DNA of 18,151 nucleotides, from positions 1 to 18,151 of the forward strand of contig JALVWV010000035.1 in assembly GCA_027023145.1 (NCBI GenBank), written 5' to 3'. The notes beneath the pieces are model-generated. The model made no database searches and was not told where the DNA came from. It saw nothing but the letters and a program-made list of their open reading frames with translations. Positions 1-6,376 of the stretch are shown piece by piece (the stretch's first letter is position 1; each line of letters starts with the position of its first letter). Made by a program: the position numbers and the translations under genes. Source of the stretch: Campylobacteraceae bacterium. Lineage in GTDB: Bacteria; Campylobacterota; Campylobacteria; Campylobacterales; Sulfurovaceae.

Positions 1-227
1 AGGATGCCAAAAACCACTGTATCCTCAATCTTAAATTTTCGCACCATGTTCAGATGAAGTTCATTTAAGACTTGAACCGATACCACAATAGTATTTTCGT
101 TGTAAAGTTTGGTCAGCAACTTCAGGGCTTTGGCTCTTTTTGATAGATCTTTTTCTCTGTTTTTCTCTTTGGGCTCGGTGAGAGCATAGATGAAGATATT
201 TGTATCGATAAAAACTCTATCGTTCAT
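1..227 (-). CDS. PIN-domain toxin (VapC-like), 3' end outside the window
   Basis: Partial minus-strand gene starting at ATG 225-227; about 75 residues are visible before the window edge. The start, VFIDTNIFIYAL, is the classic first acidic motif of PIN-domain ribonucleases (Asp8). A second conserved acid, Glu56, lies in VLNELHLNMVRK. PIN toxins of the VapC type are Mg-dependent ribonucleases that cut tRNA or rRNA when freed from their antitoxin. The start overlaps the end of the upstream 74-residue gene by 11 nt, the usual coupling of a TA pair. The last two conserved acids lie outside the window, so activity cannot be judged. Confidence 0.8.
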   Translation of the reverse strand, partial: MNDRVFIDTNIFIYALTEPKEKNREKDLSKRAKALKLLTKLYNENTIVVSVQVLNELHLNMVRKFKIEDTVVFGI

Positions 228-441
228 GCAAAGAATCTCGCGAAGCAATGTCGGTATAACTATCTATTTGGACAGGGTTGAAAAAACCTTTGGGCAACTT
301 TTTTTTATGAGGAGTGATGTCAGGTTGTTTGTTCTCTTTGTAATGGGTCATTATCTCTAAACCGTCGCTTTTGAAGCGATTCAAAAACCGTAATATTTTG
401 TCAGATAACTGTTCGTTTTGTATAGTGAGTGTAATGGTCAT
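217..441 (-). CDS. antitoxin partner of the PIN toxin
   Basis: 74-residue protein directly upstream of, and overlapping by 11 nt, the PIN toxin. The N-terminus (MTITLTIQNEQLSDKILRFL) alternates hydrophobic residues and then looks helical, as in small dimerising antitoxins. The lysine-rich middle (HKKKLPKG) and polar tail are probably the toxin-wrapping part. I do not recognise a named antitoxin family. The role is inferred from size, order and overlap. Its design (short beta-like start, helix, basic and polar tail) resembles the 72-residue antitoxin at 1129-1347. A weak Shine-Dalgarno (AAAGG) precedes ATG 441. A TATACT on the minus strand at 470-475 could be the -10 box. Confidence 0.6.
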   Translation of the reverse strand: MTITLTIQNEQLSDKILRFLNRFKSDGLEIMTHYKENKQPDITPHKKKLPKGFFNPVQIDSYTDIASRDSLHER

Positions 442-574
442 TTTTCAGCCTTTATTTGGTCTTGCTTTAAGTATATCGGAAAGTTGTTGAAAATGTAAGG
501 CGTTCAACCACATTTTGGATAGGATTGATATACTTTTTGAACTATTTCCAAAATAAAGATTTCAAAGGGTATTT

Positions 575-763
575 ATGAAAAAAGTTAGCTTTTCTCGTTC
601 CGCATCTCCCGATGCGGAATGCATATCAATCAAACCACGGACAATCGAAAATCTCCTGAAGATACGCAAATACGACATCGACTTGCTCCGTATCGGGAGA
701 TACGGAGCAAGGAAGGAAGTTCATTGTTCGGGACTGAAGTCTCCGCTTCCGTTGTGGGGTTGA
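575..763 (+). pseudogene. possible gene remnant invaded by REP-like hairpins
   Basis: A short frame opens with a fair Shine-Dalgarno (AAAGGG) and ATG 575 and reads through 62 codons. The stretch ISIKPRTIENLLKIRKYDI looks protein-like, but it is flanked in frame by two near-palindromic hairpins (598-619 and 682-711), and its end is a third hairpin. The most cautious reading is the start of a lost small gene overwritten by repeats. It could equally be chance coding. No family recognised. Confidence 0.2.
598..711. repeat. inverted pair of REP-like hairpins with complementary loops
   Basis: Two perfect hairpins 62 nt apart. The first has a 9-bp stem, TTCCGCATC (598-606) with GATGCGGAA (611-619), and loop TCCC. 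The second has a 13-bp stem (682-694 with 699-711) with core CTCCGTATC/GATACGGAG and loop GGGA. The second is nearly the reverse complement of the first, so they are the same element in opposite orientation. The TCCC and GGGA loops could pair with each other. Confidence 0.75.
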
Positions 764-825
764 AACCCCAGCCCCTTGATGGTGGTGTGCGCCACCCGGG
801 AAGACACATGGGTCTGCCCCTACGG
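729..825. repeat. REP-like repeat cluster
   Basis: This holds, in order, a decayed GGGACTGAAGTCTCC hairpin (about 730-744), a perfect 7-bp hairpin TGGGGTT-GA-AACCCCA (755-770), a GGTGG/CCACC hairpin (781-796), and a unit starting GTGCGCCA and ending TCTGCCCCTACGG (787-825). The last unit recurs at 7621-7658. With the hairpins at 598-711 it fills the 424-nt gap between the two TA pairs (442-865), in which no convincing intact gene was seen. Confidence 0.65.
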
Positions 826-865
826 GTGAGATGGGATGAGAGTTATGTTTCTATTCCCAAATATT

Positions 866-1132
866 TTAGTTGAAGATTCCTAATATCACGATGGTATCCC
901 TTTGCGTATCAATAAAAAACGGAATCGTATACCCCCTAAAGATCATCTCTCTTGAATACTCCTGATAGACAGTTTGATTCATTCTGTACCGGTAGGGATT
1001 TTCGCTGATCTCTTCGATTTTTTCTATCAGTTCGTCATAAAAAGATAACGCAGCATAGACATTATCCATCGCAATAAAGTCAACAATTTCTTGCAACTCT
1101 TGAAAAAATCTATCGGATTTTTCTAATCTCAT
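866..1132 (-). CDS. RelE/ParE-family toxin
   Basis: 88-residue protein with the RelE/ParE fold pattern: an N-terminal helix pair with AALSFYDELIEKIEEISENPYR, then a beta-rich C-terminal half (MIFRGYTIPFFID, DTIVILGIF). The NPYRYR turn after the helices and the strand with an Arg before Tyr are typical of this superfamily, whose members block gyrase (ParE) or cleave mRNA on the ribosome (RelE). The sequence cannot decide between the two. ATG overlaps the stop of the upstream antitoxin by 4 nt (ATGA), so the two are translationally coupled. Length is normal for the family. Confidence 0.8.
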   Translation of the reverse strand: MRLEKSDRFFQELQEIVDFIAMDNVYAALSFYDELIEKIEEISENPYRYRMNQTVYQEYSREMIFRGYTIPFFIDTQRDTIVILGIFN

Positions 1133-1347
1133 AAGCGATTGAGCAATCCCTCTCTAATGCTGTTTAGCCCCTCTGAAAAAGGTGTCGTCTCCATCTTGCC
1201 ACGTTTGTAATGTTCAATTCTTTTCTCGACTTCTTTGCTCAGAGAGTTTTTTATGGGGGTGATGTTGACAGCATTTTTGGGTAATTGAGCGATCAACTCT
1301 TGAAACTGATTTACATATTGTGATTCGACTTTTAATAGGGCTGTCAT
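1129..1347 (-). CDS. antitoxin partner of the RelE/ParE toxin
   Basis: 72-residue protein upstream of and overlapping the toxin by 4 nt. The N-terminal LLKVESQYVNQFQELIAQLP is followed by a charged, probably flexible tail (SKEVEKRIEHYKRGKMETTP) that would wrap the toxin. Family not recognised with certainty; role inferred from the TA arrangement. Its promoter is probably the extended -10 TGCTATAAT on the minus strand (TATAAT at 1366-1371), leaving a short leader of about 15 nt. Confidence 0.65.
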   Translation of the reverse strand: MTALLKVESQYVNQFQELIAQLPKNAVNITPIKNSLSKEVEKRIEHYKRGKMETTPFSEGLNSIREGLLNRL

Positions 1348-1365
1348 CGTGTGATCTTTTGTTAA

Positions 1366-1402
1366 ATTATAGCATAATGTCCTAAATAAATATCGCTATA
1401 AT
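1366..1402. promoter_or_regulatory. divergent promoters
   Basis: TATAAT on the minus strand at 1366-1371, in extended context TGCTATAAT, points to the ParE-type pair. GCTATAAT on the plus strand, with TATAAT at 1397-1402, points to the Cys-rich gene at 1435. Neither has a clear TTGACA, which fits the Campylobacterota sigma-70 promoter, where the -10 box dominates. Confidence 0.55.
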
Positions 1403-1434
1403 TTTAAATATTACTGCACCAAAAAGGAACCCTC

Positions 1435-1854
1435 ATGACCTACCACGACTGGTTTACTCAGCATGCCAAAAAGCACCATGCTATCGTCTCCCGGCTTGAG
1501 CATCTGAGTGATGAAGAGGTGATCGCCTATTTTCGGTATGACAATATGGTAGAGCATGAGCTGGACTTTTGTCCGCTATATGCCAAAGGGACGCGGTGCC
1601 ATGAGATGGAGGATCTCAACTGCTATCTGTGTGCGTGCCCTCACTTTCGTTTTGACGATGATGGGATCGGTGTGGAGGAGGGGGCAGTGGTCAAGAGCAC
1701 CTGTGCCATCGATGCTCCGGGGGGATCGCGGAGTGTGCATGTCGAGGTGATCCATCACAATTGCTCCGGCTGCACGATTCCCCATACTGATCGCTACATT
1801 CGGGGGCGGTTTGATCGGGATTGGGGGAAGATTATGAGCGAGTGTGAGGTGTAG
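1435..1854 (+). CDS. cysteine-rich small-domain (zinc-ribbon-like) protein
   Basis: 139-residue soluble protein. The core FCPLYAKGTRCHEMEDLNC followed by YLCACPHF (Cys46, 55, 63, 66, 68) matches the pattern of the cysteine-rich small domain (PF04071/COG2158 type): CP, then C, then NCxxCxCP. Further cysteines follow (Cys90; Cys110-x2-Cys113 in HNCSGC; Cys137), so it probably binds one or two metal ions, likely zinc. The cellular role of the family is unknown to me. ATG 1435 is preceded by AAAAAGGA, a good ribosome binding site, and by a TATAAT at 1397-1402. It appears monocistronic; repeats follow before dapD. Confidence 0.7.
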   Translation: MTYHDWFTQHAKKHHAIVSRLEHLSDEEVIAYFRYDNMVEHELDFCPLYAKGTRCHEMEDLNCYLCACPHFRFDDDGIGVEEGAVVKSTCAIDAPGGSRSVHVEVIHHNCSGCTIPHTDRYIRGRFDRDWGKIMSECEV

Positions 1855-2040
1855 GTGCGCTGTGCGTACCGTGTATTGGTGGTGTGCGAGTGGGTAGTGG
1901 GTAGTGCGTAGTGGGTAGAGATTAGGAGGAGGGACTTTAGTCCCATGACCGGGTATTGGTGGATGGTGGGTTTTGCGTATTGCGTGTTACGCGTTACGTT
2001 GTAGGGTGCTGTGCCCTCACGGCACCAATACAAATGAACA
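1855..2040. repeat. heptamer arrays and REP-like hairpins upstream of dapD
   Basis: The spacer holds a four-unit heptamer array GTGGGTA (1890-1917, third unit GTGCGTA). A perfect GGGACT-TT-AGTCCC hairpin follows (1931-1944). A second degenerate four-unit array comes next (1974-2001; TGCGTAT, TGCGTGT, TACGCGT, TACGTTG). Last is a GTAGGGT-headed hairpin (about 2002-2026, GGTGC/GCACC outer pairs). GTATTGGTG occurs at 1873-1881 and 1953-1961, and its exact complement CACCAATAC at 2023-2031, so larger fold-backs are possible. Confidence 0.65.
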
Positions 2041-2075
2041 ATTCGCAGGAATGGGTTTTTTGAAATAAAAAAAGC

Positions 2076-2081
2076 TATAAT
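2076..2081 (+). promoter_or_regulatory. -10 box of the dapD promoter
   Basis: AGCTATAAT, with TATAAT at 2076-2081, follows an A/T-rich run and lies 30 nt before the dapD ATG. The run and extended -10 match the other promoters in this window. The transcript would start near 2088 and skip the repeat cluster upstream. Confidence 0.6.
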
Positions 2082-2111
2082 ATCCACCAAAAAAAGAACA
2101 AGGAACTCTTC

Positions 2112-3305
2112 ATGGCAATTGAGACCATCGCATCGACCGATGCATTCAAATCACTCGTCGAGGAGACCCGTAACAGCGAGGGCTACCGTGAACCGGTGGC
2201 GTTTGGGATCGCTCGGGTTGATCGGGGGCAGAAACATGCGGACAAAGTGCTTCAGGCGAATTTCGCTATCGTCAACTGGAATGAAAACTTCGGCTCGGCG
2301 GCGGTCTTTGTCCGGGCGCTGCAGGAGGCGCGTGTTGCAGTGGACTTTAGTGGAAGCGAATTTGTCGCGACCTTGAACGATAACTTTGTCGCCAATGCCA
2401 TGGCAGCGTTTGCTCCCTATCTAGCCGAAGCGACTGGTGACGCGCACAAAAACGTCCAAGTGATCAAAGCCCTCTCTGCCCGTGAAGAGATCGGCAAAGA
2501 CTATCGCATTGTCTTCCTCTTCGAGGATGCAGCGCCTCAGAGTGTGGAAGTGGTCTATCTCAAGCTGTATGCCCTCTCTCTTGGCAAGGCTCCTTTGCGC
2601 GGAGTGAACCTCAACGGTGCGTTTGGTATCCTCACCAACGTTGCGTGGGTCGGCAACACACCTTATGAACTCGACTACCTCCGTGAAAATGAGATCGAGA
2701 TGAAGCTGGCGGGCACATTCCCTGACATTACCAGCGTGGACAAATTCCCCCGCTTTCTCCAGCACGTCATCCCGGCGGACAATACTCGGATCCTCGATGC
2801 GTCCAAAGTCCGCATGGGTGCCCAGCTGGCACCAGGTACGACCGTGATGCCGGGGGCTTCGTACATCAACTTCAACGCCGGAACACTCGGCCCGGTCATG
2901 GTCGAGGGGCGCATCTCCTCCTCGGCCGTGGTCGGCAGCGGTTCCGATGTGGGTGGAGGTGCGAGCATTCTCGGTGTGCTCAGCGGAACGGATGGCAATC
3001 CCATCACCATCGGAGAGAACACGCTGCTCGGTGCCAACTCGGTTACGGGTCTGCCTCTGGGAGATGGGTGTATCGTCGATGCAGGGATCACGATCCTGGC
3101 CGGTACCAAGATAAAGATCGCTCCGGAGCAACTCGCAAAAATCCGCGAAGCCAACCCCGAAGCCAAGCTCGAAAATAAAACCACCTTCAAGGGCGAAGAG
3201 CTCCAGGGGCTCAGTGGAATCCACTACCGGGTCGACTCAACCACCGGCGAAGTGATCGCCCGCCGCAGTACCCGTGAAGTCAAACTCAACGACGAGTTGC
3301 ATTGA
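2112..3305 (+). CDS. dapD: 2,3,4,5-tetrahydropyridine-2,6-dicarboxylate N-succinyltransferase
   Basis: 397 residues. DapD transfers succinyl from succinyl-CoA to tetrahydrodipicolinate in the succinylase branch of meso-diaminopimelate/lysine synthesis, feeding peptidoglycan. The length matches the long Campylobacterota form (about 400 residues) rather than the 274-residue E. coli type. The N-terminal half (1-230) is the family-specific alpha/beta region. Residues about 235-335 show the hexapeptide repeats of a left-handed beta helix (MPGASYINFNAGTLGPVMV, SSAVVGSGSDVGGGASI, TIGENTLLGANSVTG), the trimerising acyl-CoA binding part. The start ATG 2112 follows CAAGGAA. The stop is 1 nt before the next ATG, so dapD heads an operon with the two small genes downstream. 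Confidence 0.93.
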   Translation: MAIETIASTDAFKSLVEETRNSEGYREPVAFGIARVDRGQKHADKVLQANFAIVNWNENFGSAAVFVRALQEARVAVDFSGSEFVATLNDNFVANAMAAFAPYLAEATGDAHKNVQVIKALSAREEIGKDYRIVFLFEDAAPQSVEVVYLKLYALSLGKAPLRGVNLNGAFGILTNVAWVGNTPYELDYLRENEIEMKLAGTFPDITSVDKFPRFLQHVIPADNTRILDASKVRMGAQLAPGTTVMPGASYINFNAGTLGPVMVEGRISSSAVVGSGSDVGGGASILGVLSGTDGNPITIGENTLLGANSVTGLPLGDGCIVDAGITILAGTKIKIAPEQLAKIREANPEAKLENKTTFKGEELQGLSGIHYRVDSTTGEVIARRSTREVKLNDELH

Positions 3306-3306
3306 C

Positions 3307-3573
3307 ATGAATAATCTCGACGTTTTTCATCAAGTGAGCCTACTGGGGATACTTAAGAAGGAGCCTAACGAGGCGCTCGAAGATGTCCAGACAATGCTGG
3401 TGGAAACTGGGATGTTTGACACAAAAGAAGCCAAGAGGGTCTTTGACGATCTGCGAAGTGGCGGTTATGTCGATGGCAACGGTGGCTTGACTTTCCTTGG
3501 TGTACAAGCCGCCAAAGAAGCCGAGGTGATGTTTGCCAAAGCTGGAGAGGAGATGAGCGTTGCGGATCGATAA
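3307..3573 (+). CDS. small conserved-looking protein of unknown function
   Basis: 88 residues, starting at ATG 3307, 1 nt after the dapD stop, so it is probably translated by coupling. An ATG further upstream in the same frame (3274) lies within dapD and is unlikely to be used. The sequence is mainly helical, with two modules: VSLLGILKKEPNEALEDVQTM and DTKEAKRVFDDLRSGGYVD, then GGLTFLGVQAAKEAEVMF. The layout resembles a small winged-helix fold, with the GGYVDGNGGLTFL segment like a wing, but this is only a structural impression. No cysteines, signal peptide or membrane segment. Its end overlaps the S4 gene by 14 nt. Confidence 0.7.
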   Translation: MNNLDVFHQVSLLGILKKEPNEALEDVQTMLVETGMFDTKEAKRVFDDLRSGGYVDGNGGLTFLGVQAAKEAEVMFAKAGEEMSVADR

Positions 3574-3817
3574 GTGGCTCAGTGCTGTCAACGTCGTCAA
3601 GCGTCGTACCGTCGCGCAGGATATGGTCAAGAGCGGTGTCGTGTACCTCAACGGCACCAAAGCCAAGCCTGCCAAGGATGTTAAGATCGGGGACACCATC
3701 ACCATCGAGTATCTCAAGGGTGCCAAGCAGTATGAAGTGCTGGCGATTCCGAAGACCAAGACGATTCCCAAATCGAAGAAAGAGGAATACGTGCGGGAAG
3801 TAGGAAGTGAGAAGTAG
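3560..3817 (+). CDS. S4-domain RNA-binding protein (Hsp15/RlbA-like)
   Basis: 85 residues. The start RIDKWLSAVNVVKRRTVAQD and VVYLNGTKAKPAKDVKIGDTI form a complete S4 RNA-binding domain (residues 1-50), as in Hsp15 (HslR), which binds stalled 50S subunits, and in related small S4 proteins. A basic tail follows (KTKTIPKSKKEE). The start is taken as TTG 3560: family members begin MRIDKWL, and a strong GGAGAGGAG lies 7 nt upstream, inside the preceding gene. The last codons (after EEYVRE, encoding VGSEK) come from a heptamer repeat array (3800-3827) that carries the stop codon TAG 3815-3817, so the C-terminus seems to have been rewritten by the repeat. Confidence 0.85.
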   Translation: MRIDKWLSAVNVVKRRTVAQDMVKSGVVYLNGTKAKPAKDVKIGDTITIEYLKGAKQYEVLAIPKTKTIPKSKKEEYVREVGSEK

Positions 3818-3935
3818 GAAGTAGGAATTGTAGGGTTGGCTTCAGCCGACCAAAGGAGTAGGGACTTCAGTCCCGTTTGATGGGGGTAAAACCCCATCCA
3901 CACAAAGCGTGACACGTAACACTTAGCACTTAACA
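3800..3935. repeat. composite repeat: heptamers, TAGGG hairpin, GGGACTTCAGTCCC hairpin, heptamers
   Basis: Four heptamers (GTAGGAA, GTGAGAA, GTAGGAA, GTAGGAA; 3800-3827) overlap the end of the S4 gene. Next come TAGGGT leading into the hairpin GGTTGGCT-TC-AGCCGACC (3834-3851), the perfect hairpin GGGACT-TC-AGTCCC (3861-3874), ATGGGG/CCCCAT (about 3879-3897), and a second four-unit array CGTGACA, CGTAACA, CTTAGCA, CTTAACA (3908-3935). The last array ends a few bases before the trpD Shine-Dalgarno AAAGGAG. Parts of this composite recur at 8731-8825. Confidence 0.75.
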
Positions 3936-3954
3936 CGACAAAAGGAGAAAGCCC

Positions 3955-4929
3955 ATGACCACCAAAGAACAGTTTGAACGGCTCTTTGCCAATGAGATGT
4001 CCCCGGAAGAAGCACGAAGTTTTTTGGTGGGGCTGTATGAAAAAGGGGAGAGTGCGGAGGATGTCACCGCTGCGGTGGAGGTGATGCGGGCGCATTCGGT
4101 GAAGTTGCCGCTCAGTCCTGAACTGGCCGATCGGGCGATCGATATCGTCGGTACCGGTGGGGACAAGAGTGGGAGTTTTAACATCTCGACGACGGTTTCG
4201 CTCCTGCTCGCCTCAATGGGGCGGGTGGTTGCCAAGCACGGAAACCGTAGCATCACCAGCAAATCAGGTGCGGCGGATCTCCTCGAAGCGTTGGGGTATA
4301 ACCTCTCCCTTGGGGTGGAGGAGCAGGCGAAGATGCTCGAAGAGACTGGATTTGCCTTTATCTTCGCGATGAACCACCACCCGGCGATGAAACACATCAT
4401 GCCGGTGCGCCGTTCGATCGACCATCGGACGGTCTTTAACATCATGGGCCCTCTGACGAATCCCACGGGAGCGCACAAGTATCTCATGGGGGTCTTCAGT
4501 CCCGACTTCATCGACACAATGGCCGAAGTCCTCGTCGCACTCGATGCCAAGCGGGCATTTGTGGTCAGCAGTGACGACGGGATGGATGAGATATCGATTT
4601 CGGCTCCGACGCAGTTCGCCTGGGTGAGTGAAGGCAGGATCGAGCGGGGCGTGATCGATCCGCGTGAACATGGTCTCTCTCTGGCTCCCAAAGAGGCGAT
4701 CCTCGGTGGAGAAGCGGCTGAGAATGCCGCCATCACCCGTGCGATCTTTGCTAACGAAGCGACCGATGCCCAGCGGGATATTGTGCTGCTCAATGCGGCG
4801 TATGCGCTTTTTGCCGACGGGCAGGTTCGGGATATTCAGGAGGCGCTGGAGATGGGGCGTGAGGCGATTGAGAGTGGGACAGCGGCGCGGCATTTGGATG
4901 AGATCGTTGCATTGAGCAACGCTCTTTGA
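3955..4929 (+). CDS. trpD: anthranilate phosphoribosyltransferase
   Basis: 324 residues. TrpD joins anthranilate to PRPP, the second step of tryptophan synthesis. Diagnostic motifs are present: the PRPP-binding glycine loop DIVGTGGDKSGSFNIST (near residue 63), VAKHGNRSITSKSGAADLLE, RRSIDHRTVFNIMGPLTNP, and the metal/PRPP acid motif DDGMDEIS. Length is close to the family norm (about 330). The start ATG 3955 has AAAGGAG upstream. No other trp gene is adjacent, so it stands alone between repeat clusters, with a likely terminator behind it (4968-4990). Campylobacterota trp genes can be dispersed; here the isolation looks reinforced by repeat insertion. Confidence 0.93.
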   Translation: MTTKEQFERLFANEMSPEEARSFLVGLYEKGESAEDVTAAVEVMRAHSVKLPLSPELADRAIDIVGTGGDKSGSFNISTTVSLLLASMGRVVAKHGNRSITSKSGAADLLEALGYNLSLGVEEQAKMLEETGFAFIFAMNHHPAMKHIMPVRRSIDHRTVFNIMGPLTNPTGAHKYLMGVFSPDFIDTMAEVLVALDAKRAFVVSSDDGMDEISISAPTQFAWVSEGRIERGVIDPREHGLSLAPKEAILGGEAAENAAITRAIFANEATDAQRDIVLLNAAYALFADGQVRDIQEALEMGREAIESGTAARHLDEIVALSNAL

Positions 4930-5078
4930 ATTAGGAATTAGGAATTAGGAGTGAGGAATTTTGGTTTGCGTTGCTTTGCAACGCTTTTATTGTTGGGGAT
5001 GCGACTTTAGTCGCATGAGTGGGACTGAAGTCCCAGCCCCTTTTTAATAGCGTAACACTTAGCACATAACACGTAATA
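4930..5078. repeat. composite repeat between trpD and tsaE
   Basis: The array starts at the last base-step after the trpD stop: ATTAGGA three times, then GTGAGGA (4930-4957). It is followed by TTTTGGTTT, a GCGTTGC hairpin (see terminator), the hairpin ATGCGACT-TT-AGTCGCAT (4999-5016), the hairpin TGGGACT-GA-AGTCCCA (5020-5035), and a four-unit array CGTAACA, CTTAGCA, CATAACA, CGTAATA (5051-5078) ending just before the tsaE Shine-Dalgarno AAAGGAG. The order copies that at 3800-3935. Confidence 0.75.
4968..4990 (+). terminator. probable Rho-independent terminator of trpD
   Basis: Perfect 7-bp stem GCGTTGC-TTT-GCAACGC (4968-4984) followed by TTTTAT. The same hairpin with loop TTC and a TTTTG tail recurs at 8961-8981, so it may be a repeat module that happens to serve as a terminator here. 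Confidence 0.55.
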
Positions 5079-5097
5079 CGCGACGAAAGGAGCCCTC

Positions 5098-5514
5098 GTG
5101 ACCCTTACCGCCTCTCTCGACAATCTCCACACTGTCGTGGACTACCTCCGAAACACTCTCCCTGCTCATGCCATTGTCTTCCTCCGTGGGGATCTCGCGG
5201 CAGGCAAGACAACGCTGACACAAGCCATCGCTCGAGCGGAGGGGATTGATACCGATGTCACTTCCCCGACTTTTTCACTCCAGCATGTGTATGGGGATCG
5301 GCTCTTTCACTACGATCTTTATCGGATTGATATGGAGGCGTTTGTCGGGTTGGGGTTGTTTGAAGAGTTTGAGCGTCCGGGGTGGCATATGGTGGAGTGG
5401 GGGAGTGCGGAGCTTGAAGCGCTCTTGAGTCAGGTGGGTTTTTCGCTGTATGAAGTGAAGATCGAACCGGTAGGGGAAGATAAGCGTAAGTATTCGATAC
5501 GTTTGTTGGACTAA
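5098..5514 (+). CDS. tsaE: tRNA threonylcarbamoyladenosine biosynthesis ATPase
   Basis: 138 residues. TsaE is the small P-loop ATPase that works with TsaB and TsaD to make t6A37 on ANN-decoding tRNAs. The Walker A loop GDLAAGKTT is at residues 31-39. The family signature VTSPTFSLQHVYG and HYDLYRID follow, and the C-terminal part has HMVEWGSAE. Length is normal. The start is GTG 5098, with AAAGGAG 6-7 nt upstream. It sits alone on the plus strand and converges with rpsR, whose stop is 40 nt away. Confidence 0.9.
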   Translation: MTLTASLDNLHTVVDYLRNTLPAHAIVFLRGDLAAGKTTLTQAIARAEGIDTDVTSPTFSLQHVYGDRLFHYDLYRIDMEAFVGLGLFEEFERPGWHMVEWGSAELEALLSQVGFSLYEVKIEPVGEDKRKYSIRLLD

Positions 5515-5531
5515 AGGAAAAAGGTGTGCCG

Positions 5532-5545
5532 TGCCCCGAAGGGCA
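5532..5545. terminator. short hairpin between convergent tsaE and rpsR
   Basis: TGCCC-CGAA-GGGCA, a 5-bp stem with a stable CGAA-type tetraloop, in the 40-nt gap between two convergent stops. No T-run follows on either strand, so a bidirectional terminator is only suggested. Confidence 0.3.
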
Positions 5546-5554
5546 TGAGCAGAG

Positions 5555-5818
5555 TTATTTGATCAGATCAAATGGATTGTCGATAACGTTTTTGCGATCG
5601 ACAACGTACGGGATGAGCGCCGTCTGGCGGGCACGTTTGATGGCGACGGTGACCATCTCCTGGTGGCGCTTGCAGTTGCCGGTCAGGCGGCGGGGCATGA
5701 TCTTGAAGCGCTCAGAGAGGCTGAACTTCAAGAGATTGAGGTCTTTGTAGTCGATAAACTCGACTTTTTGCTCGCAGTAGCGGCAGTAACGTTTTTTGAA
5801 TTTTCTTCTTTCGGCCAT
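5555..5818 (-). CDS. rpsR: 30S ribosomal protein S18, zinc-binding (C+) form
   Basis: 87 residues, last gene of the minus-strand rpsF-ssb-rpsR group, 12 nt after ssb. S18 pairs with S6 on the 30S platform. The core FIDYKDLNLLKFSLSERFKIMPRRLTG and IKRARQTALIPYVVDRK are unmistakable. It carries CRYC (Cys12, Cys15 in YCRYCEQK) and GNCKRHQ (Cys49, His52), the four ligands of the zinc-binding C+ form. As I recall, Campylobacter and Helicobacter S18 have YCKYTEAK and no second pair, so they are C- forms. The usual start is used, with a Shine-Dalgarno (AGGAG) in the ssb-rpsR gap. Confidence 0.95.
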   Translation of the reverse strand: MAERRKFKKRYCRYCEQKVEFIDYKDLNLLKFSLSERFKIMPRRLTGNCKRHQEMVTVAIKRARQTALIPYVVDRKNVIDNPFDLIK

Positions 5819-5830
5819 AATGTTTTTCTC

Positions 5831-6358
5831 CTAAAATGGTATTTCGTCTTCGTCGATATCGATCTCGGGGACGCTGGGGGCTGGGTTGCTCTGCTGCTGC
5901 GGTGCTGCCGGGGCGGAGGGTTGTCCGTATGCCGGGGCAGTGGGGGCAGCGTTGTTGTAGCCACCGCCTTGCTGTTGCTGGGCAGGAGCACCGTAGTTGT
6001 TGCCACTGTAGCTTCCACCACCGGGGTTGTCGTCCCGGCCGCCCAGCATTTTCATCTCCTGAACGGTCACAGAGTGCTTGGAGCGCTTGGAACCATCCTG
6101 AGCTGTCCACTGCTCGAGCACGAGACGCCCTTCGACGAGGACTTTGCTCCCCTTGTGCAAGTATTGGTTGGCGATCTCAGCGGTGCGTCCGAAGAAGGTG
6201 ATGTCAATGAACATCACTTCCTCTTTTTGCTCGCCGGATTGATCTTTCCATTTGCGGTTGGTGGCTAGACCGGTGTTGCCGATGGCAGTACCGCTCTGGG
6301 TATAGCGCACCTCAAGATCACGGGTCAAGTTGCCGACCAAAATCACTTTGTTGTACAT
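5831..6358 (-). CDS. ssb: single-stranded DNA-binding protein
   Basis: 175 residues. The OB fold occupies residues 1-110 (MYNKVILVGNLTRDLEVRYT, GNTGLATNRKWKD, FIDITFFGRTAEIANQYLHKG, KVLVEGRLVLEQW). A low-complexity Gly/Gln/Pro/Ala linker and the acidic tip DIDEDEIPF follow; this tip recruits replication and repair proteins. Gene order rpsF-ssb-rpsR is the widespread bacterial one. A strong AGGAG lies 7 nt before ATG 6358, and the rpsF stop is 18 nt upstream, so it is cotranscribed with rpsF. Confidence 0.95.
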   Translation of the reverse strand: MYNKVILVGNLTRDLEVRYTQSGTAIGNTGLATNRKWKDQSGEQKEEVMFIDITFFGRTAEIANQYLHKGSKVLVEGRLVLEQWTAQDGSKRSKHSVTVQEMKMLGGRDDNPGGGSYSGNNYGAPAQQQQGGGYNNAAPTAPAYGQPSAPAAPQQQSNPAPSVPEIDIDEDEIPF

Positions 6359-6376
6359 GGGGAACTCCTCTGAGGC

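Noticed and set aside
2421..3224. Long minus-strand open frame of 267 codons opposite dapD
   Set aside because: Lies fully within dapD; composition (Arg/Asp/Glu/Val-rich, no domain) is that of an antisense shadow of a GC-rich gene.
3930..4793. Minus-strand open frame of 287 codons opposite trpD
   Set aside because: Serine-rich antisense frame; trpD motifs are on the other strand.
5663..6268. Plus-strand frame of 201 codons with hydrophobic runs, membrane-protein-like
   Set aside because: Mirror of the Gly/Gln-rich ssb linker and rpsR; no start signal.
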